From Microbispora oryzae (GTDB lineage Bacteria; Actinomycetota; Actinomycetes; Streptosporangiales; Streptosporangiaceae), in assembly GCF_017896165.1 (NCBI RefSeq), contig NZ_JAFCNB010000023.1, forward strand, positions 1 through 64,000: a stretch of 64,000 bases of DNA, in the 5' to 3' direction. This document shows positions 8,570 through 17,954 of this stretch, piece by piece (within the stretch, counting starts at the first letter, position 1; the number at the start of each line of letters is the position of its first letter). Made by a program: the position numbers and the translations under genes. The notes beneath the pieces are model-generated. The model was not told the DNA's origin and did not search any database. It saw nothing but the letters and a program-made list of their open reading frames with translations.

Positions 8570-9100
8570 TCAGCCCTGCGGCCCGTCCTCGGGGCGGGGC
8601 GCCGGGGGACCCTGAGGAGCGTCGGGGATGGTGGCGTCGGGCGGCGTCGCGGGGGCGCTCGGAGCCTGGGGAGCCTGCGTCGTGGCGGCACCGGGCCGGC
8701 CGTACGGGTGCTGCTCGTAGGACTGCCCCGGGGCGTGCGGCGGGTACGGCGACTGCGGCGCCTCGCCGGACGGCCGGTTCTGGCTCTGCTGGGACCAGTT
8801 GCTCTGGGCCTGGTCCCACTTCGACTTCACGTCCTGCCAGACGTGGCCGTCCTTGTTCTTGTCGATCAGGTCCTGCACGATCGAGGCGTCCCTCCCTTCC
8901 TCGGGCAGCAGCAACCACGCCACGGCGTACACGCCGATGCCGAGGCCGCCGAAGAAGCTCGCGACACCGAGCGCGAGGCGCAGGATGTTGGGGTCGACGC
9001 CGATGTACTGGCCGACTCCGGAGCACACACCGGCGATGATCCTGCCGTTTCTGGTGCGCTGCAGTTGCTTGCTCGAACCGTTGAAGTTCATTTCGCTCAT
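8570..9100 (-). CDS. PspC-domain membrane protein
   Basis: About 176 residues. Residues 10-70 form a PspC domain: R-T-R-N-G-R-I-I-A-G-V-C-S-G-V-G, then a hydrophobic hairpin ending in W-L-L-L-P-E-E. The rest is a hydrophilic Pro/Gln/Ala-rich tail. PspC proteins sit in the cytoplasmic membrane and take part in envelope-stress sensing. A GGAGG precedes two candidate ATGs, at 9100 and 9091; its spacing of ten bases favours the second, which would shorten the protein by three residues. It is convergent with the MFS gene and divergent from the acyl-CoA dehydrogenase. Confidence 0.85.
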   Translation of the reverse strand: MSEMNFNGSSKQLQRTRNGRIIAGVCSGVGQYIGVDPNILRLALGVASFFGGLGIGVYAVAWLLLPEEGRDASIVQDLIDKNKDGHVWQDVKSKWDQAQSNWSQQSQNRPSGEAPQSPYPPHAPGQSYEQHPYGRPGAATTQAPQAPSAPATPPDATIPDAPQGPPAPRPEDGPQG

Positions 9101-9185
9101 GCCTCCACATTGCGCCGTGGGCGGCGTTGGGGACATCGGGATTCCCCCTGGCCCTACCCCGAGGGCGCCCGGATACCCTGACCGC

Positions 9186-10343
9186 ATGGACGACCTCCTG
9201 GATCTCGACGATCAGCTCTCGGCCGAGCAGCGCATGGTCAGGGATGCCGTAAGGGATTGCGTCGCCGACCATGTCCTCCCCTATGTGGGCGACTGGTTCG
9301 AACGGGGCGTCTTCCCCGCCCGCGAGATCGTCCCGCGGCTCGGATCGCTCGGCGTGCTCGGCATGCACCTGGAGGGATACGGCTGCGCCGGCCTCGACGC
9401 GGTCTCCTACGGGGTGGCCTGCCGGGAACTCGAGGCCGGCGACTCAGGGCTGCGGTCCTTCGTCTCCGTGCAGGGGTCGCTCGCGATGTTCCCGATCTGG
9501 AAGTACGGGTCGGAGGAGCAGAAGAGCGAATGGCTGCCGCGGCTCGCGTCCGGCGAGGCCATCGGCTGCTTCGGGCTGACCGAGCCCGATCACGGCTCCG
9601 ACCCGGCGGGCATGCGGACCACCGCCAAGCAGGACCCTTCCGGAGACTGGATCCTGAACGGCGCCAAGATGTGGATCACCAACGGCTCGATCGCGGACGT
9701 CGCGGTGGTCTGGGCCCAGACCGATCAGGGCGTCCGGGGCTTCGTCGTCCCCACGTCCACGCCCGGCTTCTCCGCCCCCGAGATCCACCGCAAACTTTCG
9801 CTCCGGGCATCGGTGACGTCCTCGCTCTACCTCGACGACGTACGGCTGCCCGCGTCGGCCGTACTGCCCGGCGTGTCGGGCCTGAAGGGCCCGCTGTCCT
9901 GTCTCAACGAGGCGCGCTTCGGCATCATCTGGGGAGTGGTCGGGGCCGCCCGCGCCTGCCTTGAGGCGGCGGCCGACTACGCCACGACGCGGATCCAGTT
10001 CGGCAAGCCCATCGGGGCCTTCCAGCTCACGCAGGAGAAGCTGGCGTGGATGGCCGTCGGCCTCGGCCAGGCGGGCCTCACCGCCCTCCACCTCGGCCGC
10101 CTCAAGGACGCGGGCGTTCTCAAGCCCCGGCAGGTCAGCTTCGGCAAGCTGGCCAACGTACGCGCCGCCCTCGACATCGCCCGCCAGGCACGATCGGTGC
10201 TCGGCGCGAACGGGGTCACCCTGGAGTATCCGGTGATCCGGCACATGAACAACCTGGAGTCGGTGCTGACCTACGAGGGCACCCAGGAGATCCACACTCT
10301 CGTCCTCGGTGAGGCGATCACCGGACTGCAGGCCTACCGGTAA
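9186..10343 (+). CDS. gcdH: glutaryl-CoA dehydrogenase-like acyl-CoA dehydrogenase
   Basis: A 385-residue FAD flavoenzyme. It shows the acyl-CoA dehydrogenase signature (F-G-L-T-E-P-D-H-G-S-D-P, then the W-I-T-N-G-S motif), the R-I-Q-F-G-K segment, and the catalytic base in Y-E-G-T-Q-E-I-H (E364), followed by L-V-L-G-E-A-I-T-G. That ending is characteristic of glutaryl-CoA dehydrogenase, which oxidatively decarboxylates glutaryl-CoA to crotonyl-CoA in lysine and tryptophan breakdown. It stands alone with its own promoter region and no pathway neighbours. Another short-chain acyl-CoA substrate cannot be excluded. Confidence 0.85.
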   Translation: MDDLLDLDDQLSAEQRMVRDAVRDCVADHVLPYVGDWFERGVFPAREIVPRLGSLGVLGMHLEGYGCAGLDAVSYGVACRELEAGDSGLRSFVSVQGSLAMFPIWKYGSEEQKSEWLPRLASGEAIGCFGLTEPDHGSDPAGMRTTAKQDPSGDWILNGAKMWITNGSIADVAVVWAQTDQGVRGFVVPTSTPGFSAPEIHRKLSLRASVTSSLYLDDVRLPASAVLPGVSGLKGPLSCLNEARFGIIWGVVGAARACLEAAADYATTRIQFGKPIGAFQLTQEKLAWMAVGLGQAGLTALHLGRLKDAGVLKPRQVSFGKLANVRAALDIARQARSVLGANGVTLEYPVIRHMNNLESVLTYEGTQEIHTLVLGEAITGLQAYR

Positions 10344-10439
10344 GGCCCATTGACGTCGCCGAAGAGCGATACTCTCTGTACCCTGCATCTAGGAGTGTTC
10401 CGTAGCTCTTGTCATGGTTCACGGGACACGTCCTGCCCA

Positions 10440-10511
10440 GGGGCGCTAGCTCAATGGCAGAGCTGCGGACTTTTAATCCGTCGGTTCAGGGTTCGAGTCC
10501 CTGGCGCCCCA
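10440..10511 (+). tRNA. tRNA-Lys(TTT)
   Basis: The acceptor stem GGGGCGC/GCGCCCC has discriminator A. The anticodon stem-loop is GCGGA-CTTTTAA-TCCGT (anticodon TTT), and the T-arm is CAGGGTTCGAGTCCCTG. CCA is not encoded. Its 3' half is repeated at 17658-17697 and, less well, at 29484-29518, which marks it as the integration site for the accessory DNA downstream. Confidence 0.95.
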
Positions 10512-10604
10512 CCGACCAACCACCTGCGAAAACATACTCCTGGAAGATCGCTCCGAGCGGCCGGTGACAGGAGAGATTGACAGGGCACAGCCCCCAGAAC
10601 AGAA

Positions 10605-10635
10605 CGGGCGGGCGCGGAAAGCCCGCGCCCGCCCG
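10605..10635 (+). terminator. strong GC hairpin after tRNA-Lys
   Basis: A 13-base-pair stem (10605-10617 with 10623-10635) closes a five-base loop of A and G/C. There is no T-run. It lies 94 bp downstream of tRNA-Lys and may stop or process the tRNA transcript. Confidence 0.5.
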
Positions 10636-10745
10636 TCACACCCCCACGATCACCCCAGCGCCGGCCCGACCGGAAGGTCGAACACCCCGCCCCTCACGCC
10701 CTCGACTTCGACCACGGCTACCAGCCTCGCGTCCCAACCAGGTCT

Positions 10746-12038
10746 GTGCTCGACCTGCTCACCGAGCACATCGGCCGGGCCGACGAGACACCACGCGACG
10801 TGCTCAACTACGTCACCTCCCGCACCCACAAGCTCGGCGCCTACCGCGGCGGCACCAGCGGCTACGACGACGAGGCGCAGGCGTTCGCCGCCGCGCACTT
10901 CCACTCCTGCGGCATCCCCACCAGACCCTCGCAGGTCATGATCTTCGCTGGCGGCGCGAAGGGCGCCTTCGCCGCGTTCTTCGCCGCGCTGATGACCCGC
11001 CGCGATCACGATCAGCTCCACCACGCCGGCGGAGTGATGCTCGCCCCGGCCGGGTACTACCAGAGCCTGCGGCTGATCCCAGCCCTGTTCGGCGGCAGCA
11101 TCGACGTCGTCCCGCACCTGACCGGCACGTCCGTACGGGCGTGGCTGTACTCCACCGCCGGACATCCACATCGCTGCATCTACGTGCCGCTGGTCAACAA
11201 CTTCAGCGGAGAGGTCCTCACCACGCCACGGGCCCGGGCGATCGCCCGTACTGTGCTGAGGTACAACGCTCGCCACCCTCGTACCCCCGTGTACGTGCTG
11301 GCCGACGACGTCTACGTAGACAGCTACCTCGACGATGTGCAGGGCCACCCGATCGGCTCCATCACCGGCGAGGACCTTCAAAACCCGCGCCTGGGCGCGA
11401 TGAGCGACTGGACCCTGTCGGTCGTCACCGCCTCCAAGACGTTCGCCCTGCCCACCTCCCGCATCAGCTTCGCCACCACGACCAACCCGCGGCTGCTCCA
11501 GGCGCTCGCGCACTACCGCACCGTCCTCGCGCAGGGCAGGGTCCCTCAGGTGACCGAGCTGACCGCGGCCGCGGCGCTGTGCCTGACCCCACCCAGCTGG
11601 GTGGCTGATTGGAACCGCCGCTACCGGCGCCGGCTGGACGATCTGTCCAGCCGCCTCGACGAGATCAACGCCGTCGCTGGGTTCCCCGCCCTCACCATCG
11701 GACGCCCCCAGGGCGGGTGGTACCTGCCGCTGCGGATCAACCCGAAGCTGATGCCGGGTGCCACCAGCAGCATGGACGCCTTCTCGGTTCTGCTGCACGC
11801 GGCCAGGGTGGCGCTGCTGCCCGGCGAGCTGTTCGGCTACCGCGACTACGCCAACGGCTACGTCCTACGCGGAACGCTCGCGGTCAGCCCGGACGACCTG
11901 GCGCGATTCACCGCCGCGTTGAAGGCCACCGTGGTGAAGCTCATCGGCCCCGACGGTCCGGAACAAGTGGAGCTGGCGAAACGCAGAGCACGCCAAGTCG
12001 CCGATGTCGACGCGATCCTCGCCAGCTGCACCTATTGA
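10746..12038 (+). CDS. fold-type I PLP-dependent aminotransferase-like protein
   Basis: A 430-residue class I/II aminotransferase. Visible cofactor motifs are the phosphate-binding G-G-A-K-G-A near residue 70, the N152 region, D188-x-Y190 that holds the pyridine ring, and K231 in S-K-T-F-A-L-P as the Schiff-base lysine. The substrate is unknown. The first possible start is a GTG at 10746, yet the frame stays open upstream to 10581 and reads plausible family sequence (L-D-F-D-H-G-Y-Q-P-R) without any ATG, GTG or TTG. The true N-terminus may therefore have been lost or replaced when the region was inserted beside tRNA-Lys. It is the first gene of the accessory segment. Confidence 0.8.
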   Translation: MLDLLTEHIGRADETPRDVLNYVTSRTHKLGAYRGGTSGYDDEAQAFAAAHFHSCGIPTRPSQVMIFAGGAKGAFAAFFAALMTRRDHDQLHHAGGVMLAPAGYYQSLRLIPALFGGSIDVVPHLTGTSVRAWLYSTAGHPHRCIYVPLVNNFSGEVLTTPRARAIARTVLRYNARHPRTPVYVLADDVYVDSYLDDVQGHPIGSITGEDLQNPRLGAMSDWTLSVVTASKTFALPTSRISFATTTNPRLLQALAHYRTVLAQGRVPQVTELTAAAALCLTPPSWVADWNRRYRRRLDDLSSRLDEINAVAGFPALTIGRPQGGWYLPLRINPKLMPGATSSMDAFSVLLHAARVALLPGELFGYRDYANGYVLRGTLAVSPDDLARFTAALKATVVKLIGPDGPEQVELAKRRARQVADVDAILASCTY

Positions 12039-12088
12039 TCTTCAGTGATCGCCGGGACAGGCCACACTCGTCTCACTAAGCTCGTTGC

Positions 12089-12102
12089 CCCCACATGTGG
12101 GG
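12089..12102. promoter_or_regulatory. 14-bp perfect palindrome
   Basis: CCCCACATGTGGGG lies in the 101-bp gap before the TSCPD gene, 37 bp from its start codon. It could be an operator or a weak terminator stem; no T-run follows. Confidence 0.4.
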
Positions 12103-12139
12103 CCAGCGATCGGGCATAACACAAGACTAGGAGGGATGC

Positions 12140-12667
12140 ATGGGCGAGGCAGCCACACGCCGGCGGGTGCCAAGGCGGCGGCAGGGCCGCACCACGCAGG
12201 TCACCATCAGCGGCGAGGACATCACCCTCATCGCGACCGCCGACGATGACGGACTGCTGGCCGACGTCGCCATCCACTGGGGCAAACACGGCACCGCCAC
12301 CTCCGGCCTCATGGACATGTACGCCCTCGCCGTGACGATCGCCGTGCGGCACCATGTGCCCCTCACCGAGCTGGTCGCCGAGCACCGCAGCATGTACTTC
12401 GCGCCCAGCGGCGCCACCGACGACCCGGACCTCCCGGTGGTGCGCTCCCCGATCGACTGGGTGGTGCGCCGCCTGGCCCTGGACTGGCTGCCGTACGCCG
12501 AGCGGACCCAACTCGGCGTGCTGACCTTGCAGGAGCGCCTCGGCGTCGCCCAGGAGCACCTGGACGCCGAAAGCTTCGCGCTGACGTCCGGAACGGCGCC
12601 CGCCGACCCGCTGGACGGCGACCGCTGGATGCTGGCCACGACGATCGGCGCCCCACCCGGGCAGTAA
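12140..12667 (+). CDS. stand-alone TSCPD-domain protein, NrdJ C-terminus-like
   Basis: A 175-residue protein. Residues 20-130 follow the C-terminal TSCPD part of class II (B12-dependent) ribonucleotide reductases: K-H-G-T-A-T-S-G-L-M-D, A-V-T-I-A-V-R-H-H-V-P-L, then F-A-P-S-G-A-T-D-D-P-D and I-D-W-V-V-R-R-L-A-L-D-W-L. The catalytic barrel and the C-terminal redox cysteines are absent, so it cannot reduce nucleotides by itself. Free-standing versions occur in actinomycetes with no settled function. AGGAGGG sits five bases before the ATG. It may bind nucleotides or regulate a reductase; that is speculative. Confidence 0.7.
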   Translation: MGEAATRRRVPRRRQGRTTQVTISGEDITLIATADDDGLLADVAIHWGKHGTATSGLMDMYALAVTIAVRHHVPLTELVAEHRSMYFAPSGATDDPDLPVVRSPIDWVVRRLALDWLPYAERTQLGVLTLQERLGVAQEHLDAESFALTSGTAPADPLDGDRWMLATTIGAPPGQ

Positions 12668-12728
12668 CCCGCGCCCAAGAAGCTCCAGCCCCTACGGCTG
12701 AATCGCGCCGGGTTCCGTGGAGACTCGG

Positions 12729-13501
<773 letters not shown>

Positions 13502-13603
13502 TCAAGGTACTTTCGCGCCTCCGGCGGGGGCCTCCGGTTCCGGGATGATCACCCGCGTACGAGCCGGGGCGTAGGTGGTTGCGGTGCTGATCGGGCGACC
13601 GCT

Positions 13604-16600
13604 TCACGATTCATTGACACTCTTCTGATGACCGCGAAGGAGCGCTTGCGCTTCATTGGATGCTGCTTCCGCCTCTGCGGGGCGATCCAGCGCCGAGAAG
13701 GTGGCGCCGAGATTGGACAGCGAGGCGGCGAGGTCGGGACGGTACCGGTCCGGGTAGGCCTCGGCCAGCTCCCGATAGATGGTCACCGCATCCTGCGCCG
13801 GGGGCAGGGCCTCAGCGGGGCGGTCCAGCTCCAAGAAGGTGGCGCCGAGATTGGACAGCGAGCGGGCGAGGTCGGGACGGTACCGGTCCGGGTAGGCCTC
13901 GGCCAGCTCCCGATAGATGGTCACCGCATCCTGCGCCGGGGGCAGGGCCTCAGCCAGGCGGCCCAGTTCCGAGAACCGCACGCCCAGGTTGGACAGCGAG
14001 GCGGCGAGGTCGGGACGGTACCGGTCGGGATAGGCCTCGGCCAGCTCCCGGCGAATGGTCACCGCCTCCTGCTCGACCGGCAGGGCCTCAACAGGGCGGC
14101 CCAGCTCCGAGAACCGGATGCCGAGGTTGGACAGCGAGGCGGCGAGGTCGGGACGGTACCGGTCCGGGTAGGCCTCGGCCAGCTCCCGATAAATGCTCAC
14201 CGCCTCCTGCTCGACCGGCAGGGCATCGTCGGGCCGCCCCAGCTCAGAGAACCGCACGCCCAGGTTGGACAGCGAGCGGGCGAGGTCGGGACGGTACCGG
14301 TCGGGATAGGCCTCGGCCAGCTCCCGGCGTATGGTCACCGCCTCCTGCGCCGGGGGCAGGGCATCGTCGGGACGGCCCAGCTCAGAGAACCGGATGCCGA
14401 GATTGGACAGCGAGCGGGCGAGGTCGGGACGGTACCGGTCGGGATAGGCCTCGGCCAGCTCCCGGCGAATGCTCACCGCCTCCTGCTCGACCGGCAGGGC
14501 CTCAACAGGGCGGCCCAGCTCCGAGAACCGGATACCGAGGTTGGACACCGAAGCGGCGAGGTCGGGACGGTACCGGTCGGGATAGGCCTCGGCCAGCTCC
14601 CGGCGTATGGTCACCGCCTCCTGCGTGGGAGGCAGGCCCTCAACGGGGCGGCCCAGCTCCGAAAAGGTGGAGCCGAGATTGTTCAGCGAGGTAGCGAGGT
14701 CGGGACGGTACCGGTCCGGGTAGGCCTCGGCCAGCTCCCGATAAATGCTCACCGCCTCCTGCTCGACCGGCAGGGCCTCAGCCAGGCGGCCCAGCGCCGA
14801 GAAGGTGAAGCCGAGATTGGACAGCGAGTCGGCGAGATCGGGACGGTACCGGTCAGGATAGGCCTCGGCCAGCTCCCGGCGAATGCTCACCGCCTCCTGC
14901 GCCGGGGGCAGGCCCTCAACGGGGCCGCCCAGCTCCAAGAAGGTGGAGCCGAGATTGGACAGCGAGCGGGCGAGATCGGGACGGTACCGGTCAGGATAGG
15001 CCTCGGCCAGCTCCCGATAAATGCTCACCGCCTCCTGCTCGACCGGCAGGGCCTCAGCCAGGCGGCCCAGCGCCGAGAAGGTGAAGCCGAGATTGGACAG
15101 CGAGCGGGCGAGATCGGGACGGTACCGGTCAGGATAGGCCTCGGCCAGCTCCCGATAAGTGCCAACCGCCTCCTGGGTGGGAGGCAGGGCCTCAGCCAGG
15201 CGGCCCAGCTCCAAGAAGGTGGAGCCGAGATTGGACAGCGAGCGGGCGAGATCGGGACGGTACCGGTCAGGATAGGCCTCGGCCAGCTCCCGATAAGTGC
15301 CAACCGCCTCCTGGGTGGGAGGCAGGGCCTCAGCCAGGCGGCCCAGCGCCGAGAACCGCACGCCCAGGTTGGACACCGAAGCGGCGAGATCGGGACGGTA
15401 CCGGTCGGGATAGGCCTCGGCCAGCTCCCGATAAGTGCTAACCGCCTCCTGGGTGGGAGGCAGGGCCTCAGCCAGGCGGCCCAGCTCCGAGAAGATGGAG
15501 CCGAGATTGGACAGCGAGCCGGCGAGATCGGGACGGTACCGGTCAGGATAGGCCTCGGCCAGCTCCCGGCGAATGGTCACCGCCTCCTGCTCGACCGGCA
15601 GGGCATCGTCGGGGCGGCCCAGCTCAGAGAACCGCACGCCGAGATTGGACAGCGAGGTGGCGAGATCGGGACGGTACCGGTCGGGATAGGCCTCGGCCAG
15701 CTCCCGGCGAATGGTCACCGCCTCCTGCGCCGGGGGCAGGGCATCGTCGGGACGGCCCAGCGCCGAGAACCGCACGCCCAGGTTGGACACCGAAGCGGCG
15801 AGATCGGGACGGTACCGGTCGGGATAGGCCTCGGCCAGCTCCCGCAAGATGGTCACCGCCTCCTGGGTGGGAGGCAGGGCCTCAGCCAGGCGGCCGAGCT
15901 GGCTGAGCAGGGCGCCCTTGATCATGAGCCATTGACCACGCTCGGCACTACGATCAGCCGGGGGAAAGGTGTCGAGAACCTTGCCGGCGATGATGGCGTC
16001 CGCCTCGGCGAGGGCCAGCGACGGATAGGGCATGGCGTTTGAGATCGCGATCAGCGTCTCCCGGGGCGCTTGCAGCTCGGCAGCCACGCGACTGACCAGA
16101 GGCAAGATACGTTCCAACAGGGACTCAGCGGCCTCGTAGTCGGTCGAAGCCCGACCCAGCACGATCAACGCCTGCTGAGTCTGGATGTCGTCCAGCTTGG
16201 TCAGGCACGCCCGCGCCAAGTCATCGGAGGCGGCAAGCTGGTGGGTCACATGCAACTCCGCCAGCCGATCCGGGCGCAGGCTGCCCAACCAGCCCTCTCC
16301 ACCATCAGGGGGATACAACCCGCGCAACCACTCGGCGATCTTCCTGCTCTGGGGCACGCCCGGCACCCGACCGACTATCGCCACCGCCTCAGCGGCCGTT
16401 CGCGCCCCGAGCAGTGCCCCCGCGGCGACGATCTGGGCCAGCATCTCTCCAGTCAGACCGGCTGGCCCGTCACACAGCCCCATCGCTTCAGCGCTGCCCC
16501 GCCAGAACCGCGCCTCATGTCCCAGCAGATCCTCAAGGACCATGCCAAGATCCACGCGTACGGTACGCAACCCTCCCGACTCTCGGGCAGTCAACAGGCC

Positions 16601-17458
16601 CACCAGCGCCGCCGCATGCAGGTCGAGGATGCGCGCCCGACCGACGGTGTCGCCAAAGACAACCTTCGGGGCCGCGGTTACCCCCAACTCTCGGGCGAAG
16701 TCCACAACCGCGGCGTCCACCACCTCGGCGTCGGTCATCTCCGCTTTCACCTGCGGCGACAAGACCATCAGCTCAACGGTGGCACGGGCATGCGCCTCGC
16801 GAACCGGGCGCTCTGCCGAGCCCAGCCGATCCCACCACTCGCCGACATCACGGGCCAGCAACAGCAACCGCACCCGCTTGCCGTCATCGGCCACCACCGA
16901 CCGCAGCAACGCCTCCAGCCCCCGGCGCGTCTCGGCATAGTCCACGACCACCAGCACGTTCGCCTGGGAGACCTCCCGCCACCGCTCCAGTGCTGTGGCC
17001 TCCGCGCGCGCTCCCACTTGGATCACGCCCCACGTGCGCGTATCCAGGCGTGAGATCAATCGAAGCATCAGCCGTGTCTTGCCGACACCGCCCGGCCCGG
17101 TCACCAACCGCACCCGCGCCGCCGATGGGTCCGCGCACCAGGCCTCCAACGCGGCCAGCTCCACCTCACGGCCGACGAAGTCAACCGCTTCACGATGCGG
17201 CGCGAGCAGACTCGCCGGCCCGGTGTCGCCACTGGTCAACTCGGCCACCGACCGCGCCGTCTCCCTGGCCCGGCCACGCTCACGGACCGCGTCGTAGACG
17301 GTTGGGGCGAACGCCCCCGACACCGCACCGACGATGCCCCCCACCCAGGCCCAGGACGTATCGCCGAACACCTGCCCGACCGCCGCCCCCGCGCTGGCCA
17401 GTCCCACTCCCAGGCCTCCGGCAGCCAAGGACCGTTTCGCACCGCCCATGGCCTCCAT
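13604..17458 (-). CDS. P-loop NTPase with sixteen 46-residue TPR-like repeats
   Basis: A 1284-residue STAND-like protein. The N-terminus has one or two hydrophobic segments (about 10-30 and 36-52), so membrane attachment is possible. The NTPase follows, with P-loop GPGGVGKT (121-128) and Walker B VLVVVDYAE (168-176), then a helical region to about 530. From 539 to the end come sixteen copies of a 46-residue unit beginning R-E-L-A-E-A-Y-P-D-R-Y-R-P-D-L-A and containing S-N-L-G-x-x-F-x-E-L-G-R, a kinesin-light-chain/TPR_10-like repeat. The repeats are nearly identical, implying recent expansion. Such proteins sense ligands or phage proteins through the repeats; a defence or signalling role is inference. 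The start may instead be the ATG three codons in, which has GGAGG before it. Confidence 0.85.
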   Translation of the reverse strand: MEAMGGAKRSLAAGGLGVGLASAGAAVGQVFGDTSWAWVGGIVGAVSGAFAPTVYDAVRERGRARETARSVAELTSGDTGPASLLAPHREAVDFVGREVELAALEAWCADPSAARVRLVTGPGGVGKTRLMLRLISRLDTRTWGVIQVGARAEATALERWREVSQANVLVVVDYAETRRGLEALLRSVVADDGKRVRLLLLARDVGEWWDRLGSAERPVREAHARATVELMVLSPQVKAEMTDAEVVDAAVVDFARELGVTAAPKVVFGDTVGRARILDLHAAALVGLLTARESGGLRTVRVDLGMVLEDLLGHEARFWRGSAEAMGLCDGPAGLTGEMLAQIVAAGALLGARTAAEAVAIVGRVPGVPQSRKIAEWLRGLYPPDGGEGWLGSLRPDRLAELHVTHQLAASDDLARACLTKLDDIQTQQALIVLGRASTDYEAAESLLERILPLVSRVAAELQAPRETLIAISNAMPYPSLALAEADAIIAGKVLDTFPPADRSAERGQWLMIKGALLSQLGRLAEALPPTQEAVTILRELAEAYPDRYRPDLAASVSNLGVRFSALGRPDDALPPAQEAVTIRRELAEAYPDRYRPDLATSLSNLGVRFSELGRPDDALPVEQEAVTIRRELAEAYPDRYRPDLAGSLSNLGSIFSELGRLAEALPPTQEAVSTYRELAEAYPDRYRPDLAASVSNLGVRFSALGRLAEALPPTQEAVGTYRELAEAYPDRYRPDLARSLSNLGSTFLELGRLAEALPPTQEAVGTYRELAEAYPDRYRPDLARSLSNLGFTFSALGRLAEALPVEQEAVSIYRELAEAYPDRYRPDLARSLSNLGSTFLELGGPVEGLPPAQEAVSIRRELAEAYPDRYRPDLADSLSNLGFTFSALGRLAEALPVEQEAVSIYRELAEAYPDRYRPDLATSLNNLGSTFSELGRPVEGLPPTQEAVTIRRELAEAYPDRYRPDLAASVSNLGIRFSELGRPVEALPVEQEAVSIRRELAEAYPDRYRPDLARSLSNLGIRFSELGRPDDALPPAQEAVTIRRELAEAYPDRYRPDLARSLSNLGVRFSELGRPDDALPVEQEAVSIYRELAEAYPDRYRPDLAASLSNLGIRFSELGRPVEALPVEQEAVTIRRELAEAYPDRYRPDLAASLSNLGVRFSELGRLAEALPPAQDAVTIYRELAEAYPDRYRPDLARSLSNLGATFLELDRPAEALPPAQDAVTIYRELAEAYPDRYRPDLAASLSNLGATFSALDRPAEAEAASNEAQALLRGHQKSVNES
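13637..15844 (-). repeat. sixteen tandem 138-bp coding repeats
   Basis: A 138-bp unit (46 codons) repeats sixteen times within the NTPase-TPR gene. The block coding for E-A-Y-P-D-R-Y-R-P-D-L-A is almost invariant at DNA level, while positions after S-N-L-G and the P-P-x-Q/P-V-E-Q linker switch between a few alternatives. This is a pattern expected from unequal recombination and gene conversion. Confidence 0.95.
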
Positions 17459-17547
17459 AGTGGAAGCCGCCCATACGCCTGTCGCCCTCCGTCACCACAA
17501 CGTGATCCAGGGGCGGTGGAGGGCTACGTTTCCTACCCAGTGCCGTT

Positions 17548-17568
17548 GGTTGCAGTTTGGGTTGCAGT
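17548..17568. repeat. tandem GGTTGCAGT repeat near tRNA-Lys remnant
   Basis: GGTTGCAGT occurs at 17548-17556 and 17560-17568, a 12-bp period. It lies 90 bp from the tRNA-Lys 3'-end copy. The period and the GTTGC-GT core match the repeat near tRNA-Phe at 2157. It is a candidate recombinase arm site; no recombinase gene remains. Confidence 0.35.
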
Positions 17569-17657
17569 ACGAGGCCGTCCAGGACGGTTCAAGACGGACC
17601 CCGCAGGCCCGCTGACCTGTAGTGAACTCTCTGGAACCATGATCGGCCGAGCTTTTT

Positions 17658-17697
17658 ATCCGTCGGTTCAGGGTTCGAGTCTCTGGCACCCCACCGA
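17658..17697 (+). repeat. attachment-site copy of the tRNA-Lys 3' end
   Basis: Forty bases match 10476-10515 of the intact tRNA-Lys with two substitutions (C to T in the T-stem, G to A in the acceptor). The match runs from the anticodon stem through the 3' end and four bases beyond. No 5' half exists here, so it is not a functional tRNA but the usual relic left at the far end of an integrated element. Confidence 0.85.
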
Positions 17698-17954
17698 AAT
17701 GTGAGTGATCTGTGCGGTGAACAGGTCGGCGAGCGACCACCGGCGCGCTCCGCTTCCGCGCCCGGGATGGTGGTCCGCATCGGGCCGTACGGGCCGCGTG
17801 AAGGCGCCCGGGGACAAGGGGTTCTCACGGCGCCGGGCACTGCCTTGATCATATGTCGGCGGGCACGAATAGACTGTGGGCCGCCACCGTCGCGGAACGC
17901 CGATGACCCGCCGCCGCCCCACGGGAGCGGCCGTCAGCGGGCGGGGAGGTCAGC

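Noticed and set aside
13637-15844. Possible CRISPR array or satellite
   Set aside because: The 138-bp units are in-frame coding repeats without short palindromic repeats or unique spacers.
17640-17700. Second tRNA-Lys gene
   Set aside because: Only the 3' half is present; no acceptor 5' strand, D-arm or full anticodon stem.
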